Shown: positions 53,310 through 60,977, numbered from the stretch's first letter. The stretch is 64,000 nt of DNA from an uncultured Nocardioides sp. (GCA_902805885.1 CADCUM010000107.1:1-64000), one strand, 5' to 3'. Numbers and translations are program-made. Notes: generated by a model from the letters alone, not told the origin.

Positions 53310-54735
53310 GGTACCAGCGGCGACCCCGGGCCGCGGCGCCCAGCGCGCGACGGACGACGGGACCGTCGAGCCGCTCACGCACGTCCGCGATGGCGGCCTG
53401 CCACAACCCGTCGTTCCACGTCGGGTATGCGTGGGTGACGCCGGCGAGGTCCCGGGTGCGCAGACCCCGGCTGACGGCCAGGGTCAGCTCGCCGATGGAC
53501 TCGCCCGCGCGGGGGCCGACGACGGTGGCTCCCACGAGGTGGCCCCGCCGGTCGACGACGAGGCGGGTGAACCCGCCGGTCTCCTGCTCGGTGACGGCAC
53601 GGTCGACGTGGGTGTGCTGCCACGTCAGCACCCGGAGGCCCTCGGGGGGTGAGTCGGTGCCGACGCCGACGGCGGCGACCTCCGGCTGCGTGTACGTCAC
53701 CCGCGGCACGGCGGTGAGGTCCACGGACCGGCGCACACCCAGGACGGCGTTCCCTGCAGCCAGGCTGCCGTGCACGCCGGCGGTGTGCGTGAACTGGGGG
53801 TGACCGGTGAGGTCGCCGGCGGCCCACACCCGGTCGTTGGTGGTGCGCAGGTGGTCGTCCACCTCGACGAAGCCGTGGTCGTCGACCTCGACGCCGGCCA
53901 CGTCGAGCCCCAGGTCGGCGGTGCGCGGCGTACGACCGACCGCGACCAGGAGATGGCTCGGTGCCAGCGTGCGACCGTCGCCGAGGTCGACGCACAGGCG
54001 TCCGTCGTCGCATCCGACCGAGGTGACCTCGACACCCGTGAGGACCTGGGCGCCGTCGGCGCGGAGGGACGCGGCCACGGCGGTCGCGGCGTCCTCGTCC
54101 TCGCAGGGGAGCAGCCGCTCCCCGCCCTCCACGACGCTCACCCGGGAGCCGAGCCGGGCGAAGGCCTGGCCGAGCTCGCAGCCGATGCTCCCGCCACCCA
54201 GCACCACGAGGTCCGCGGGCAGCTCGTCGAGGTCCCAGACCGTCTCGCTGGTGAGGTACGGCGTCTCCGCCAGCCCCGGGATCGGCGGCACGGCCGGGGC
54301 CGCGCCGGTCGCCAGCAGCGCCTGGGTGAACCGGACGCCGCGATCGCCCACCACGAGCCGGTCCGGTGCCGTGAACACGGCGTCGCCCCGCCAGACGGTG
54401 ACGCCGGCGTCCTCGAGCGCCTCGGGCGAGTCCACCGGCGCGATGTGGGCGATCGCCCCCCGGACGTGGTCCATCACGGCGGGGAAGTCGACCGTCACGC
54501 GCTCGGCCCGGACGCCGAAGCGCTCGCCGGTCCGCGCCGTCGCTGCGACGCCGGCCGCGGCGATGAGGGCCTTGGACGGCACGCAGCCGGTCCACAGGCA
54601 GTCGCCTCCCGTGCGGTCGCGCTCCACGAGCAGGACCCGGGCCCCGAGCCGGGCGGCCGTCTTGGCGCCCACGATGCCGGCGGTCCCGCCACCGACCACC
54701 ACGAGGTCCCAGGCGTCGTCCGGGTCTCCGCTCAC
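53284..54735 (-). CDS. Mercuric-reductase-like FAD disulfide oxidoreductase
   Basis: A 483-residue class I pyridine nucleotide-disulfide oxidoreductase. FAD motif LVVVGGGTAGIVGAKTAARLG, redox Cys46-x4-Cys51 (GGDCLWTGCVPSKAL), NAD(P)H motif VVLGGGSIGCELGQAFARLG and FAD-ending AAGDLTGHPQFTHTA are present, with a C-terminal HAYPTWNDGLW instead of the usual catalytic HPT-x4-E. That change and the family seen beside VTT proteins argue against simple glutathione or mycothione reductase. It is the third gene of the ECF sigma operon. Substrate unknown; a disulfide, selenium or metal species is possible. Confidence 0.88.
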   Translation of the reverse strand: MSGDPDDAWDLVVVGGGTAGIVGAKTAARLGARVLLVERDRTGGDCLWTGCVPSKALIAAAGVAATARTGERFGVRAERVTVDFPAVMDHVRGAIAHIAPVDSPEALEDAGVTVWRGDAVFTAPDRLVVGDRGVRFTQALLATGAAPAVPPIPGLAETPYLTSETVWDLDELPADLVVLGGGSIGCELGQAFARLGSRVSVVEGGERLLPCEDEDAATAVAASLRADGAQVLTGVEVTSVGCDDGRLCVDLGDGRTLAPSHLLVAVGRTPRTADLGLDVAGVEVDDHGFVEVDDHLRTTNDRVWAAGDLTGHPQFTHTAGVHGSLAAGNAVLGVRRSVDLTAVPRVTYTQPEVAAVGVGTDSPPEGLRVLTWQHTHVDRAVTEQETGGFTRLVVDRRGHLVGATVVGPRAGESIGELTLAVSRGLRTRDLAGVTHAYPTWNDGLWQAAIADVRERLDGPVVRRALGAAARGRRWYLTRASDAG

Positions 54736-55010
54736 GAGGCCCGGCCGTCGGTGAGCTCGTCCAGGAAGGTCCGCACGCGGTCCACCGCCGCAGGGTCGAC
54801 GTACGGCCGCCCCGACCACAACGACAGCGCGCGGTGGAGGGCGCGGTGCTCCGCGACCATGGGCCCGCACCTCTCGCACACCGCCAGGTGAGCCTCCAGG
54901 CGCGCCACCTCGCCGGGGGTGAGCGGCGCCGAGGGGTCCGCGTCCAGGTAGCGCTGGATGCGGCGTGCCGACCAGTGGCACGTCATCATCATCCGCACGG
55001 TTCCGCTCAT
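54732..55010 (-). CDS. Zinc-binding anti-sigma factor (ZAS)
   Basis: A 92-residue protein with H41-x3-C45-x2-C48 (AHLAVCERCGP), the zinc-dependent anti-sigma signature, plus Cys11. No membrane helix is present, so it is a soluble RsrA-type regulator that likely releases the sigma factor when its thiols are oxidised. Overlap with the sigma gene (ATGA) and with the oxidoreductase (GTGA) links all three. It is the obvious brake on the adjacent sigma factor. Confidence 0.93.
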   Translation of the reverse strand: MSGTVRMMMTCHWSARRIQRYLDADPSAPLTPGEVARLEAHLAVCERCGPMVAEHRALHRALSLWSGRPYVDPAAVDRVRTFLDELTDGRAS

Positions 55011-55567
55011 GACAGCCCTCCTCGGGACAGACGGGTGGGACCGAGCGTGCGCCGGAGGCGCTCTCGGGCCCGGCTCAGCCGGGACATGACGGTGCCCACC
55101 GGCACGTCCAGCACGGCGGCGGCCTCGGCATAGCTGAGGTCGTGCACGTCCACGAGGATCAACGCGGACCGGAACCGCGCGTCCAGGGCGGCGACGGCGG
55201 CGTGCAGCTCCTCGTCGAGCTCCTCGTCGAGGAACGACTGCTCGGCGCTCGGCCGCTCGGCGGCCCCGAAGGCCGGGCGCGACTCCCGGTGCAGCTGGGT
55301 GTCGTCGACCAGCACGGGACGCTGCCGGCGGTGCATGTTGGCGTTGGTGTTGCGCAGGATCGTCAGCAGCCAGGCGCGGGGATGCCGGCCGTCGAAGCGG
55401 GACAGCCCCTTGTAGGCACGCAGCAAGGACTCCTGGACGAGGTCCTCGGCGTCGGCGTCGGAGGCGGTCATCGTCCGGGCCACGCGCAGCATCACCTCGA
55501 TCTCGGGCTCGACGAGCTCCCGGAAGGCGCGGCCACGGTCGTCGGCGGCGTCGGCGGAGCTGGTCAC
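55007..55567 (-). CDS. ECF RNA polymerase sigma factor
   Basis: A 186-residue ECF sigma factor. Region 2 (about 20-90) has AEDLVQESLLRAYKGLSRFDG and ARAWLLTILRNTNANMHRR; region 4 (about 130-180) has LSYAEAAAVLDVPVGTVMSRLSRARERLRR. A ~45-residue linker joins them. Together with the ZAS partner it resembles SigR/SigE-type redox sigma factors. Six promoter-like sites with its expected -35 GGAA type lie upstream of nearby operons, including its own (site C, 9 bp upstream). Confidence 0.95.
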   Translation of the reverse strand: MTSSADAADDRGRAFRELVEPEIEVMLRVARTMTASDADAEDLVQESLLRAYKGLSRFDGRHPRAWLLTILRNTNANMHRRQRPVLVDDTQLHRESRPAFGAAERPSAEQSFLDEELDEELHAAVAALDARFRSALILVDVHDLSYAEAAAVLDVPVGTVMSRLSRARERLRRTLGPTRLSRGGLS

Positions 55568-55575
55568 GGCGTGGG

Positions 55576-55603
55576 AACCCGGCGAGGTGCGTGCTGGCTT
55601 CCC
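55576..55603 (-). promoter_or_regulatory. Proposed ECF promoter C (sigma operon, autoregulation)
   Basis: Minus strand: -35 GGGAAG (55598-55603), 16-bp spacer, -10 CGGGTT (55576-55581). The -10 is only about 8 bp before the sigma GTG, so the mRNA would have almost no leader. It shares GGCGAGGTGCG with site A. Confidence 0.65.
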
Positions 55604-55620
55604 GGGACGCGCGGTTGGTG

Positions 55621-55643
55621 CGTCCCGTCAGGATGACGGGACG
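55621..55643. promoter_or_regulatory. 10-bp inverted repeat before the methyltransferase
   Basis: CGTCCCGTCA and TGACGGGACG pair perfectly around GGA, 18 bp before the methyltransferase GTG. It is either an operator or the leader hairpin of the divergent gene. Confidence 0.5.
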
Positions 55644-55660
55644 TCCCGGTGAGGAGAGCG

Positions 55661-56335
55661 GTGCAGAAGTACACGACGATCGCCCGGTGGTACGACGCCG
55701 TGTCGGCCGAGCCGGTGTACGGCGTGGGCCGGCGGTGTGCCGTGCCGGCGCTGGGCCTGCGGCGTGGCGACCGGGTGCTCGACGTGGGCTGCGGGACCGG
55801 GCTCAACGTCCCCCTCCTGCGCGACCGGGTCGGCGACGAGGGCCTGGTCGTCGGTGTCGACCGCAGCGGCGAGATGCTCGACGTCGCCCGCGGCAAGGCG
55901 CGGGCGGCGGGCCACGAGCGGGCCGCGTTCGTCGAGGCCGACGCGACCCGTCTGACCCGGGCGGACCTCGGGGCGGCCGGTCTCGGACCGAGCGACGACT
56001 TCGACGCGGTGATCTTCACGTACTCACTGTCGCTCATGTCGGACCCCGGCGGGGCGTGGGACGCGGCCCGGCGGCTGCTCCGGCCGGGCGCGGGGGTCGC
56101 GGTGGTCGACATGCAGCCGCCCACCGGTGCCGCCGTCCTGCTCAGCCCGGCCGCCCGCCTGGCCTGCCGGGTGGCCGGGTCGGACATCACGGCGCGACCG
56201 TGGGTGACGGTGGAGGAGGACCTCCACGACGTCCGTCGGTGGTCACTGAGGGGCGGGCACGTGCAGGTCAGCGTCGGGCGGCTCACGCCTCAGGGGCGGC
56301 CGGGACGTCCAGCTCCGTGTGCACGTGGTGGTTGA
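55661..56335 (+). CDS. Class I SAM-dependent methyltransferase
   Basis: A 224-residue methyltransferase of the Methyltransf_11/25 type. YTTIARWYDAVSAEPVYG leads into motif I VLDVGCGTGLNV, then VGVDRSGEML, EADATRL and DFDAVIFTYSLSLMSDP. The C-terminal half is alpha-rich and may hold the substrate. The GTG at 55661 is preceded by GAGGAGAG. It is divergent from the sigma operon and its last ~50 bases overlap the convergent AhpD-like gene. Substrate could be a lipid or quinone; not known. Confidence 0.88.
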   Translation: MQKYTTIARWYDAVSAEPVYGVGRRCAVPALGLRRGDRVLDVGCGTGLNVPLLRDRVGDEGLVVGVDRSGEMLDVARGKARAAGHERAAFVEADATRLTRADLGAAGLGPSDDFDAVIFTYSLSLMSDPGGAWDAARRLLRPGAGVAVVDMQPPTGAAVLLSPAARLACRVAGSDITARPWVTVEEDLHDVRRWSLRGGHVQVSVGRLTPQGRPGRPAPCARGG

Positions 56336-56822
56336 AGTAGTTCGTCAGCAGGTTGAGCGTGACGTGGGTCGTGAGCTCGGTGAGCTGCTCGTCGCTCCAC
56401 CCGGCGTCCAACGCTGACTGCCACGCCTCGTCGCTGGTGTTGCCGACGCGGGCCGCGAGCTCGCGCGCCAGCACGAGGATGGCGTCCAGCCGCGGCTCGG
56501 CCGCCCTGCCGCGGCGCACGTCGATCATCTCGTCGTCGCTCAGGCCGGCCTTCCTGCCGCCGCCGGTGTGGGCGGCCTGGCAGTAGTCGCAGTCGTCCTC
56601 TTTGCCGACGGCGAGGGCGATGGCCTCCCGCGTGCGCGCGTCCAGGGTGCCGTGCTCACGCAGCACGTCCTGGAGTGCCACGTACGCGTGCAGGACGGCC
56701 GGTGAGTGCGCCATCTCGCCGTGGATGTTGAGGACCTTGCCGTACTGGGACTCGAGCGCCGTCAAGGCGTCACGGCTGGCCTCCGGTGCGCTGTCGACGG
56801 TGTGGACGGGGATGCGGGGCAT
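56283..56822 (-). CDS. AhpD-like peroxidase-fold protein
   Basis: A 179-residue CMD/AhpD-fold protein with C78-x2-C81-x3-H85 (DCDYCQAAHTGG) and Glu67 (TREAIALAVG), the thiol-peroxidase relay. Its closest family resemblance is to alkylhydroperoxidase-type 'carboxymuconolactone decarboxylase' proteins of 180 residues. It likely accepts electrons from a thiol reductase and detoxifies peroxides. Site D of the ECF promoter set lies 42 bp upstream. Confidence 0.88.
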   Translation of the reverse strand: MPRIPVHTVDSAPEASRDALTALESQYGKVLNIHGEMAHSPAVLHAYVALQDVLREHGTLDARTREAIALAVGKEDDCDYCQAAHTGGGRKAGLSDDEMIDVRRGRAAEPRLDAILVLARELAARVGNTSDEAWQSALDAGWSDEQLTELTTHVTLNLLTNYFNHHVHTELDVPAAPEA

Positions 56823-56864
56823 GGTGCTCCTCGGGATTCGTCGGGACCGGACGGACCTGCTGGT

Positions 56865-56892
56865 AACCCGCTGCCCCCGGGCGGTCATTCCT
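56865..56892 (-). promoter_or_regulatory. Proposed ECF promoter D (AhpD-like gene)
   Basis: Minus strand: AGGAAT (56887-56892), 16-bp spacer, CGGGTT (56865-56870). The -35 has one change from GGGAAG but the -10 is identical to site C. It is back-to-back with site E, 10 bp apart. Confidence 0.6.
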
Positions 56893-56902
56893 GGGCGACG
56901 AC

Positions 56903-56930
56903 AGGAAGTGAGCAGGCCATCCACGGGGTT
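56903..56930 (+). promoter_or_regulatory. Proposed ECF promoter E (small membrane gene)
   Basis: AGGAAG (56903-56908), 16-bp spacer, GGGGTT (56925-56930), 56 bp before the ATG at 56986. Same hexamers as site F. Confidence 0.6.
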
Positions 56931-56985
56931 TCCTGAGCACAGCCCGCGTCCGTCGAGACTCGACGGTCCAAGACCGGAGGTTCCC

Positions 56986-57561
56986 ATGAGCACTCACACG
57001 ATCGATGCCAGGACGGGGCGGACGTCCCTGGCGCACGGCGCCACAGCCGGAGCGGTGGCCGGCGTCCTGGCCTCGCTGGCGATGGCTGCCTTCGCCATGC
57101 TGGCGGCACTGACCTACCAGGGCGTCGGATTCTTCACGCCGCTGCACCACATCGCGTCCGTCGTCGCCTCGCCCCAGCCGATGATGGGATCCATGGAGAG
57201 CGCCATGAGCGGCTCGCCGTTCGTGGTCACGGCCGGCACAGCCCTGCTGGGCGTCGTGATCCACATGGTGACCGGCGCGGCGTACGGCGCGGTCTTCGGC
57301 ATCCTGGCCGTTCTCGCCCGCCTCCGCGGCGCCGTGCTGGTCGCGGCCGGGGCGGTCTTCGGACTGCTGGTCTTCGCGTTCAGCGCCTTCGTCGGGCTGC
57401 CGGCGGCGGCCTCCCTGCTCGGCGGCGGCGACCCGATCGCGAACATGGCCGAGATGGTCGGCTACGGCACGTTCGTCACCGAGCACCTGCTCTACGGCGG
57501 GGTGCTCGGACTCGTGCTGCTGGCGCTCCTGCGCCGGGGGAGCGACCACTCGGCGCGCTGA
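56986..57561 (+). CDS. Four-helix membrane protein of unknown function
   Basis: A 191-residue membrane protein with helices at about 20-45, 75-100, 110-135 and 160-185. The first loop carries HHIASVVASPQPMMGSMESAMSG, rich in methionine, and the chain has GVVIHMVTGAAYGAVFG. GGAGG precedes the ATG by about 8 bases. It resembles small uncharacterised actinobacterial membrane families; Met/His could bind a metal but this is speculative. It is followed by a strong hairpin that also ends the tRNA-His transcript. Confidence 0.65.
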   Translation: MSTHTIDARTGRTSLAHGATAGAVAGVLASLAMAAFAMLAALTYQGVGFFTPLHHIASVVASPQPMMGSMESAMSGSPFVVTAGTALLGVVIHMVTGAAYGAVFGILAVLARLRGAVLVAAGAVFGLLVFAFSAFVGLPAAASLLGGGDPIANMAEMVGYGTFVTEHLLYGGVLGLVLLALLRRGSDHSAR

Positions 57562-57600
57562 GCACGCGGACGTGCCGGCAGCCCGCCCCCGGAACGCGTC

Positions 57601-57629
57601 GAGGCCCCGGCGACCTGCGCCGGGGCCTC
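57601..57629. terminator. Bidirectional terminator hairpin
   Basis: GAGGCCCCGGCG and CGCCGGGGCCTC form a 12-bp perfect stem around ACCTG, between the membrane-protein gene and tRNA-His. It probably stops both transcripts. Confidence 0.75.
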
Positions 57630-57637
57630 GACCCTGG

Positions 57638-57711
57638 GGTGAGTAACGGGACTTGAACCCGCGACATCCGCCACCACAAGGCGGCGCTCTACCAGCTGAG
57701 CTATACCCACC
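57638..57711 (-). tRNA. tRNA-His (GUG)
   Basis: Minus-strand cloverleaf with acceptor GTGGGTA/TACTCAC, extra G-1 (57711) opposite discriminator C73, anticodon loop TTGTGGT carrying GTG, and T arm with TTCAAGT. CCA is encoded (57635-57637). The G-1/C73 pair is the histidine identity element. Confidence 0.96.
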
Positions 57712-57755
57712 ATGCTGCTCGCCGAGGCGAGCAGGCGATGAGAAGTGTAGGGCAA

Positions 57756-58412
57756 TCAGGCCGGAGGGTCGGAATCGAGGCCCCCCGCCGCGGGGACTGG
57801 CTCGCCGAGACCGGTCAGCGCCCCCGCGTGCCGCGCGGCGATGCCCTTCGCCGTGGCGCTGTCGGGGCCGGGAAGAGGCACGAACACGGCCTCGCGGTAG
57901 TAGCGCAGCTCCTCGATGCTCTCCTGGATGTCGGCCAGGGCCCGGTGGTTGCCGCGCTTGGCGGGGGCGGAGAAGTAGGCACGCGGGAACCAGCGCCGCG
58001 ACAGCTCCTTGATCGAGGAGACGTCGACGATCCGGTAGTGCAGGAACGACTCGAGCTCCGGCATGTCGCGGGCGAGGAACGCGCGGTCGGTGGCCACCGT
58101 GTTGCCGGCCAGCGGAGGACGGCTGCCGTCCGGGCAGTGCTCGCGGACGTAGGACAGCACCTGGTCCTGCGCGTCGGCGAGCGTCGTACCGCTGTCCAGT
58201 GCGTCGAGGAGCCCGGAGGTCTCGTGCATGGTCCGGACGAACTCGACCATCTGGTCCAGCGCCTCCGGCGGCGGCTTGACGATCACGTCGACGCCCTCGC
58301 CGAGGACGTTGAGGTCGAAGTCGGTGACGAGCGCGGCGACCTCGATCAGGGCATCGGCCCCCAGGTCGAGGCCGGTCATCTCACAGTCGATCCACACCAG
58401 GCGTTCGCTCAC
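57756..58412 (-). CDS. orn: Oligoribonuclease
   Basis: DEDD exonuclease that degrades 2-5-nt RNAs and the c-di-GMP product pGpG. The 218-residue protein begins with LVWIDCEMTGLDL (D-x-E), later VATDRAFLARDMPELESFLHYR and HRALADIQESIEEL for the remaining acidic and histidine residues. TAGTGT eight bases before the GTG suggests a short leader. In this window it could work downstream of the diguanylate cyclase at 28-29 kb. Confidence 0.95.
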   Translation of the reverse strand: MSERLVWIDCEMTGLDLGADALIEVAALVTDFDLNVLGEGVDVIVKPPPEALDQMVEFVRTMHETSGLLDALDSGTTLADAQDQVLSYVREHCPDGSRPPLAGNTVATDRAFLARDMPELESFLHYRIVDVSSIKELSRRWFPRAYFSAPAKRGNHRALADIQESIEELRYYREAVFVPLPGPDSATAKGIAARHAGALTGLGEPVPAAGGLDSDPPA

Positions 58413-58508
58413 GGTCGACCACACTACTCACCCGCTCGCCACCTCACTCCCCACGCGAGCGGCGGCCCTCTCAGCACCGGTTCAGCGTCGCCTCCTAGGG
58501 TCGGGGGC

Positions 58509-59060
58509 GTGAGGGACTGGTTCGGGCTGATCGCGCGCCTGGTGACCGGCGGCGTGTGGATCGTCGCGGGCGCCCTCAAGCTGCCCCACCCCGGCGAGAG
58601 CGTCCGCGCCGTGCGCGCCTACGACCTGCTGCCGGAGGCGGTCGTCCCGACCGTCGGGCACCTGCTGCCCGTCGTCGAGGTCGTCGTCGGCGCGTGCCTG
58701 GTGCTGGGCCTCCTCACCCGCGCGATGGCGGCGGTGTCGGCCGTGCTGCTCCTGGCGTTCATCGTCGGCATCGCCTCCGCCTGGGCGCGCGGGCTCTCGA
58801 TCGACTGCGGCTGCTTCGGCGGTGGCGGCCGGATCCAGGACGCGGCCGAGACGTACCCGGTCGAGATCGCCCGCGACGCCGGCCTCCTGGCGCTCTCGGC
58901 CTGGCTGGTGGTCCGTCCGCGGACCCGCCTGGCCCTGGACTCCCTGCTCTTCCGCTCCTCCTACGACGATCCCGAAGGGACCCACGATGGCGACGAAGAA
59001 GAACCAGCCGGACAAGGCAGCCGCGGCGGCCAAGCGGGCGGCCCGGCAGGCCCGGAATGA
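58509..59060 (+). CDS. MauE/DoxX-like membrane protein
   Basis: A 183-residue membrane protein with four helices (about 3-20, 50-75, 85-105, 125-145). The conserved DCGCFGGGGRI (about 98-109) is typical of MauE/VKOR-like thiol-disulfide partners in actinobacteria. It precedes and overlaps the DsbA gene by 74 bp; such pairs are thought to feed electrons or disulfides to the periplasmic DsbA. The start has TAGGGT seven bases upstream. The long overlap means the last 25 residues are low-complexity. Confidence 0.82.
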   Translation: MRDWFGLIARLVTGGVWIVAGALKLPHPGESVRAVRAYDLLPEAVVPTVGHLLPVVEVVVGACLVLGLLTRAMAAVSAVLLLAFIVGIASAWARGLSIDCGCFGGGGRIQDAAETYPVEIARDAGLLALSAWLVVRPRTRLALDSLLFRSSYDDPEGTHDGDEEEPAGQGSRGGQAGGPAGPE

Positions 59061-59757
59061 GCGCGCCAAGGCGCTGGCGGAGGAGCGCCGCCGCGCCCAG
59101 AAGCGCAAGGAGCGGCTGACCCTGGCCGGGGTCGTCCTCGGCGTCCTGGTCCTCGTCGTCGGCGGGTTCCTCGCCTACCGGGCGATCAACCCCGACAAGC
59201 CGACCACGCCACCCGAGGGTGCGACCGACGGCTTCGGCCTCCGGCTCGGCGAGGAGGACGCCCCGAAGACGGTCGTGATCTACGAGGACTTCCTCTGCCC
59301 GCCCTGCGGGGCCCTGGAGCAGGCCGCCAGCGACCGCCTCGACGCCGCCGTGGAGGCGGGCGAGATGAGCGTCGAGTACCGCCCCGTCGCCTACCTCGAG
59401 CAGTACGGCGACTACTCGAAGGAGGCCGCCAACGCGTTCGCGGTGGTGCTGGACGCCGCCGGACCCGAGACGGCGAAGGAGTTCCACGACCTGCTGTTCG
59501 CCGACCAGCCCACCGAGACGGGGGAGAAGCCGGGGGACGACGAGCTGGTCGACCTGGCGGTCGAGGCGGGTGCCGAGGAGGCGGACGTCCGGCCCGGCAT
59601 CGAGGACATGGCGTTCGAGGGCTGGGTCGAGGCCGGCACGGAGGAGGCGTCGAAGGACGGCATCAACCAGACGCCGTCGGTCCTCGTCGACGGGGACAGG
59701 GTCGAGTTCGAGACGATCGCCGAGCTCGTCACGGCCATCTTCGGCTCGGCGGGCTGA
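58987..59757 (+). CDS. DsbA-like membrane-tethered thiol oxidase
   Basis: A 256-residue protein with an N-terminal Lys/Ala/Arg-rich cytosolic tail, one helix (about 44-65), and a thioredoxin-fold domain holding Cys104-x2-Cys107 (FLCPPCGAL). This is the actinobacterial membrane DsbA that introduces disulfides in secreted proteins. It starts inside the MauE gene. The C-terminal QTPSVLVDGDRVEF holds the conserved cis-proline. It is 12 bp before the adenosine deaminase gene. Confidence 0.9.
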   Translation: MATKKNQPDKAAAAAKRAARQARNERAKALAEERRRAQKRKERLTLAGVVLGVLVLVVGGFLAYRAINPDKPTTPPEGATDGFGLRLGEEDAPKTVVIYEDFLCPPCGALEQAASDRLDAAVEAGEMSVEYRPVAYLEQYGDYSKEAANAFAVVLDAAGPETAKEFHDLLFADQPTETGEKPGDDELVDLAVEAGAEEADVRPGIEDMAFEGWVEAGTEEASKDGINQTPSVLVDGDRVEFETIAELVTAIFGSAG

Positions 59758-59769
59758 CAGGGTGGCGCG

Positions 59770-60789
59770 ATGAGTCACTCCGCGTTCATCGCCGGCCTGC
59801 CCAAGGCCGAGCTCCACGTCCACCACATCGGGTCCGCCTCGCCGCGGATCGTCGCCGGCCTGGCCGAGCGCCACCCGGACGGCCCCGTGCCCGCCGACCT
59901 CGACGAGCTGCGCCGGTTCTTCGAGTTCCGCGACTTCGCCCACTTCATCGAGGTCTACCTCGCCGTGGTCGACCTCGTCCGCACCCCCGAGGACGTGCGG
60001 ATGCTCACCTACGAGGTCGCCCGCGAGATGGCCGAGGGGCAGAACCTCCGCTACGCGGAGCTCACCTGCACGCCGTACACCTCGGTGGTCCGCGGGATGG
60101 CGATCGAGGCCTACACCGAGGCGATCGAGGACGCCCGCGTGGCGGCGGAGCGCGACTTCGGCCTGGTGCTGCGGTGGATCTACGACATCCCGGGCGAGTC
60201 CGGCGTCCCGGCCGCCGACGACACCCTCCGCTTCGCCCTGGACCACCGCACGGACGCGCTGGTGGGGTTCGGGCTCGGCGGCCCCGAGATCGGCGTGCCC
60301 CGGCCGCAGTTCCAGCCCCACTTCGACGCCGCGCGCGCCGCCGGCCTGCACTCGGTCCCCCATGCCGGCGAGACCACCGGTCCGGAGACGGTGTGGGACG
60401 CCGTACGGCTCCTCGGGGCCGAGCGCATCGGGCACGGCTGCTCGGCCGCCCAGGACCCGGACCTGCTCGCGCACCTCGCGGACGCCGGCATCGTGCTCGA
60501 GGTGTGTCCCACCTCCAACCTGGCGACGCGCGCCGTGGCTCGGCTGGAGGACCACCCGCTCCCGGCGTTCGTGGCAGCCGGCGTGCCCGTGGTGATCGGC
60601 TCGGACGACCCGCCCATGTTCGCCACCACCCTCGACCACGAGTACGAGGTCGCCGCCGACCTGCTCGGCCTCGACGAGTCGGGGATCGCCGACCTCGCGC
60701 GTGCCGCGGTGCGGGCGTCGTTCGCCCCGGAGGACGTGCGGGCGCGCGTGCTGGACGAGATCGACGCGTACGCCGCGACCGCCGGCTGA
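59770..60789 (+). CDS. add: Adenosine-deaminase-family enzyme
   Basis: A 339-residue TIM-barrel deaminase. Zinc ligands are in HVHHIGSASP (residue 16-18, instead of the common HVHLDG) and HAGETTGPETV; the catalytic Glu is the E of the latter, and SDDPPMFATTL gives the aspartates. It deaminates adenosine to inosine or a related purine; the HHIGSASP N-terminus is the form common in actinobacteria. Standing alone after the DsbA gene. A hairpin at 60814-60842 ends the transcript. Confidence 0.9.
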   Translation: MSHSAFIAGLPKAELHVHHIGSASPRIVAGLAERHPDGPVPADLDELRRFFEFRDFAHFIEVYLAVVDLVRTPEDVRMLTYEVAREMAEGQNLRYAELTCTPYTSVVRGMAIEAYTEAIEDARVAAERDFGLVLRWIYDIPGESGVPAADDTLRFALDHRTDALVGFGLGGPEIGVPRPQFQPHFDAARAAGLHSVPHAGETTGPETVWDAVRLLGAERIGHGCSAAQDPDLLAHLADAGIVLEVCPTSNLATRAVARLEDHPLPAFVAAGVPVVIGSDDPPMFATTLDHEYEVAADLLGLDESGIADLARAAVRASFAPEDVRARVLDEIDAYAATAG

Positions 60790-60813
60790 CCCAGCCCGGC
60801 GGGAAGAGGTTTC

Positions 60814-60842
60814 GGCCCCGCTACCTCATACGTGGCGGGGCC
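60814..60842 (+). terminator. Hairpin terminator after the deaminase
   Basis: GGCCCCGC-T-AC and GT-G-GCGGGGCC form a stem around CTCATAC, 25 bp after the stop codon. Confidence 0.65.
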
Positions 60843-60920
60843 TGCAGCCATCCTGGGCCCGTCGGCAGCGGCATCCGCGGACCTCGGACCGCGTGTCGCG
60901 GTCAGGCCCCGGACAGAGCA

Positions 60921-60952
60921 CTGCCCGCGGACACGGGGGTGTCCGCGGGCAG
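60921..60952 (-). terminator. Hairpin terminator after the TM-helix gene
   Basis: CTGCCCGCGGACAC and GTGTCCGCGGGCAG form a 14-bp perfect stem around GGGG. The minus-strand gene ends at 60978, so this is its terminator. Confidence 0.75.
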
Positions 60953-60977
60953 TCCTTGCTGTGTGCTGGTCCGAGGA

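Noticed and set aside
41000-57600. Mercury-resistance operon
   Set aside because: There is a mercuric-reductase-like flavoprotein, but no MerR, MerP/MerT or alkylmercury lyase, and the redox-active C-terminal cysteine pair of MerA is absent.
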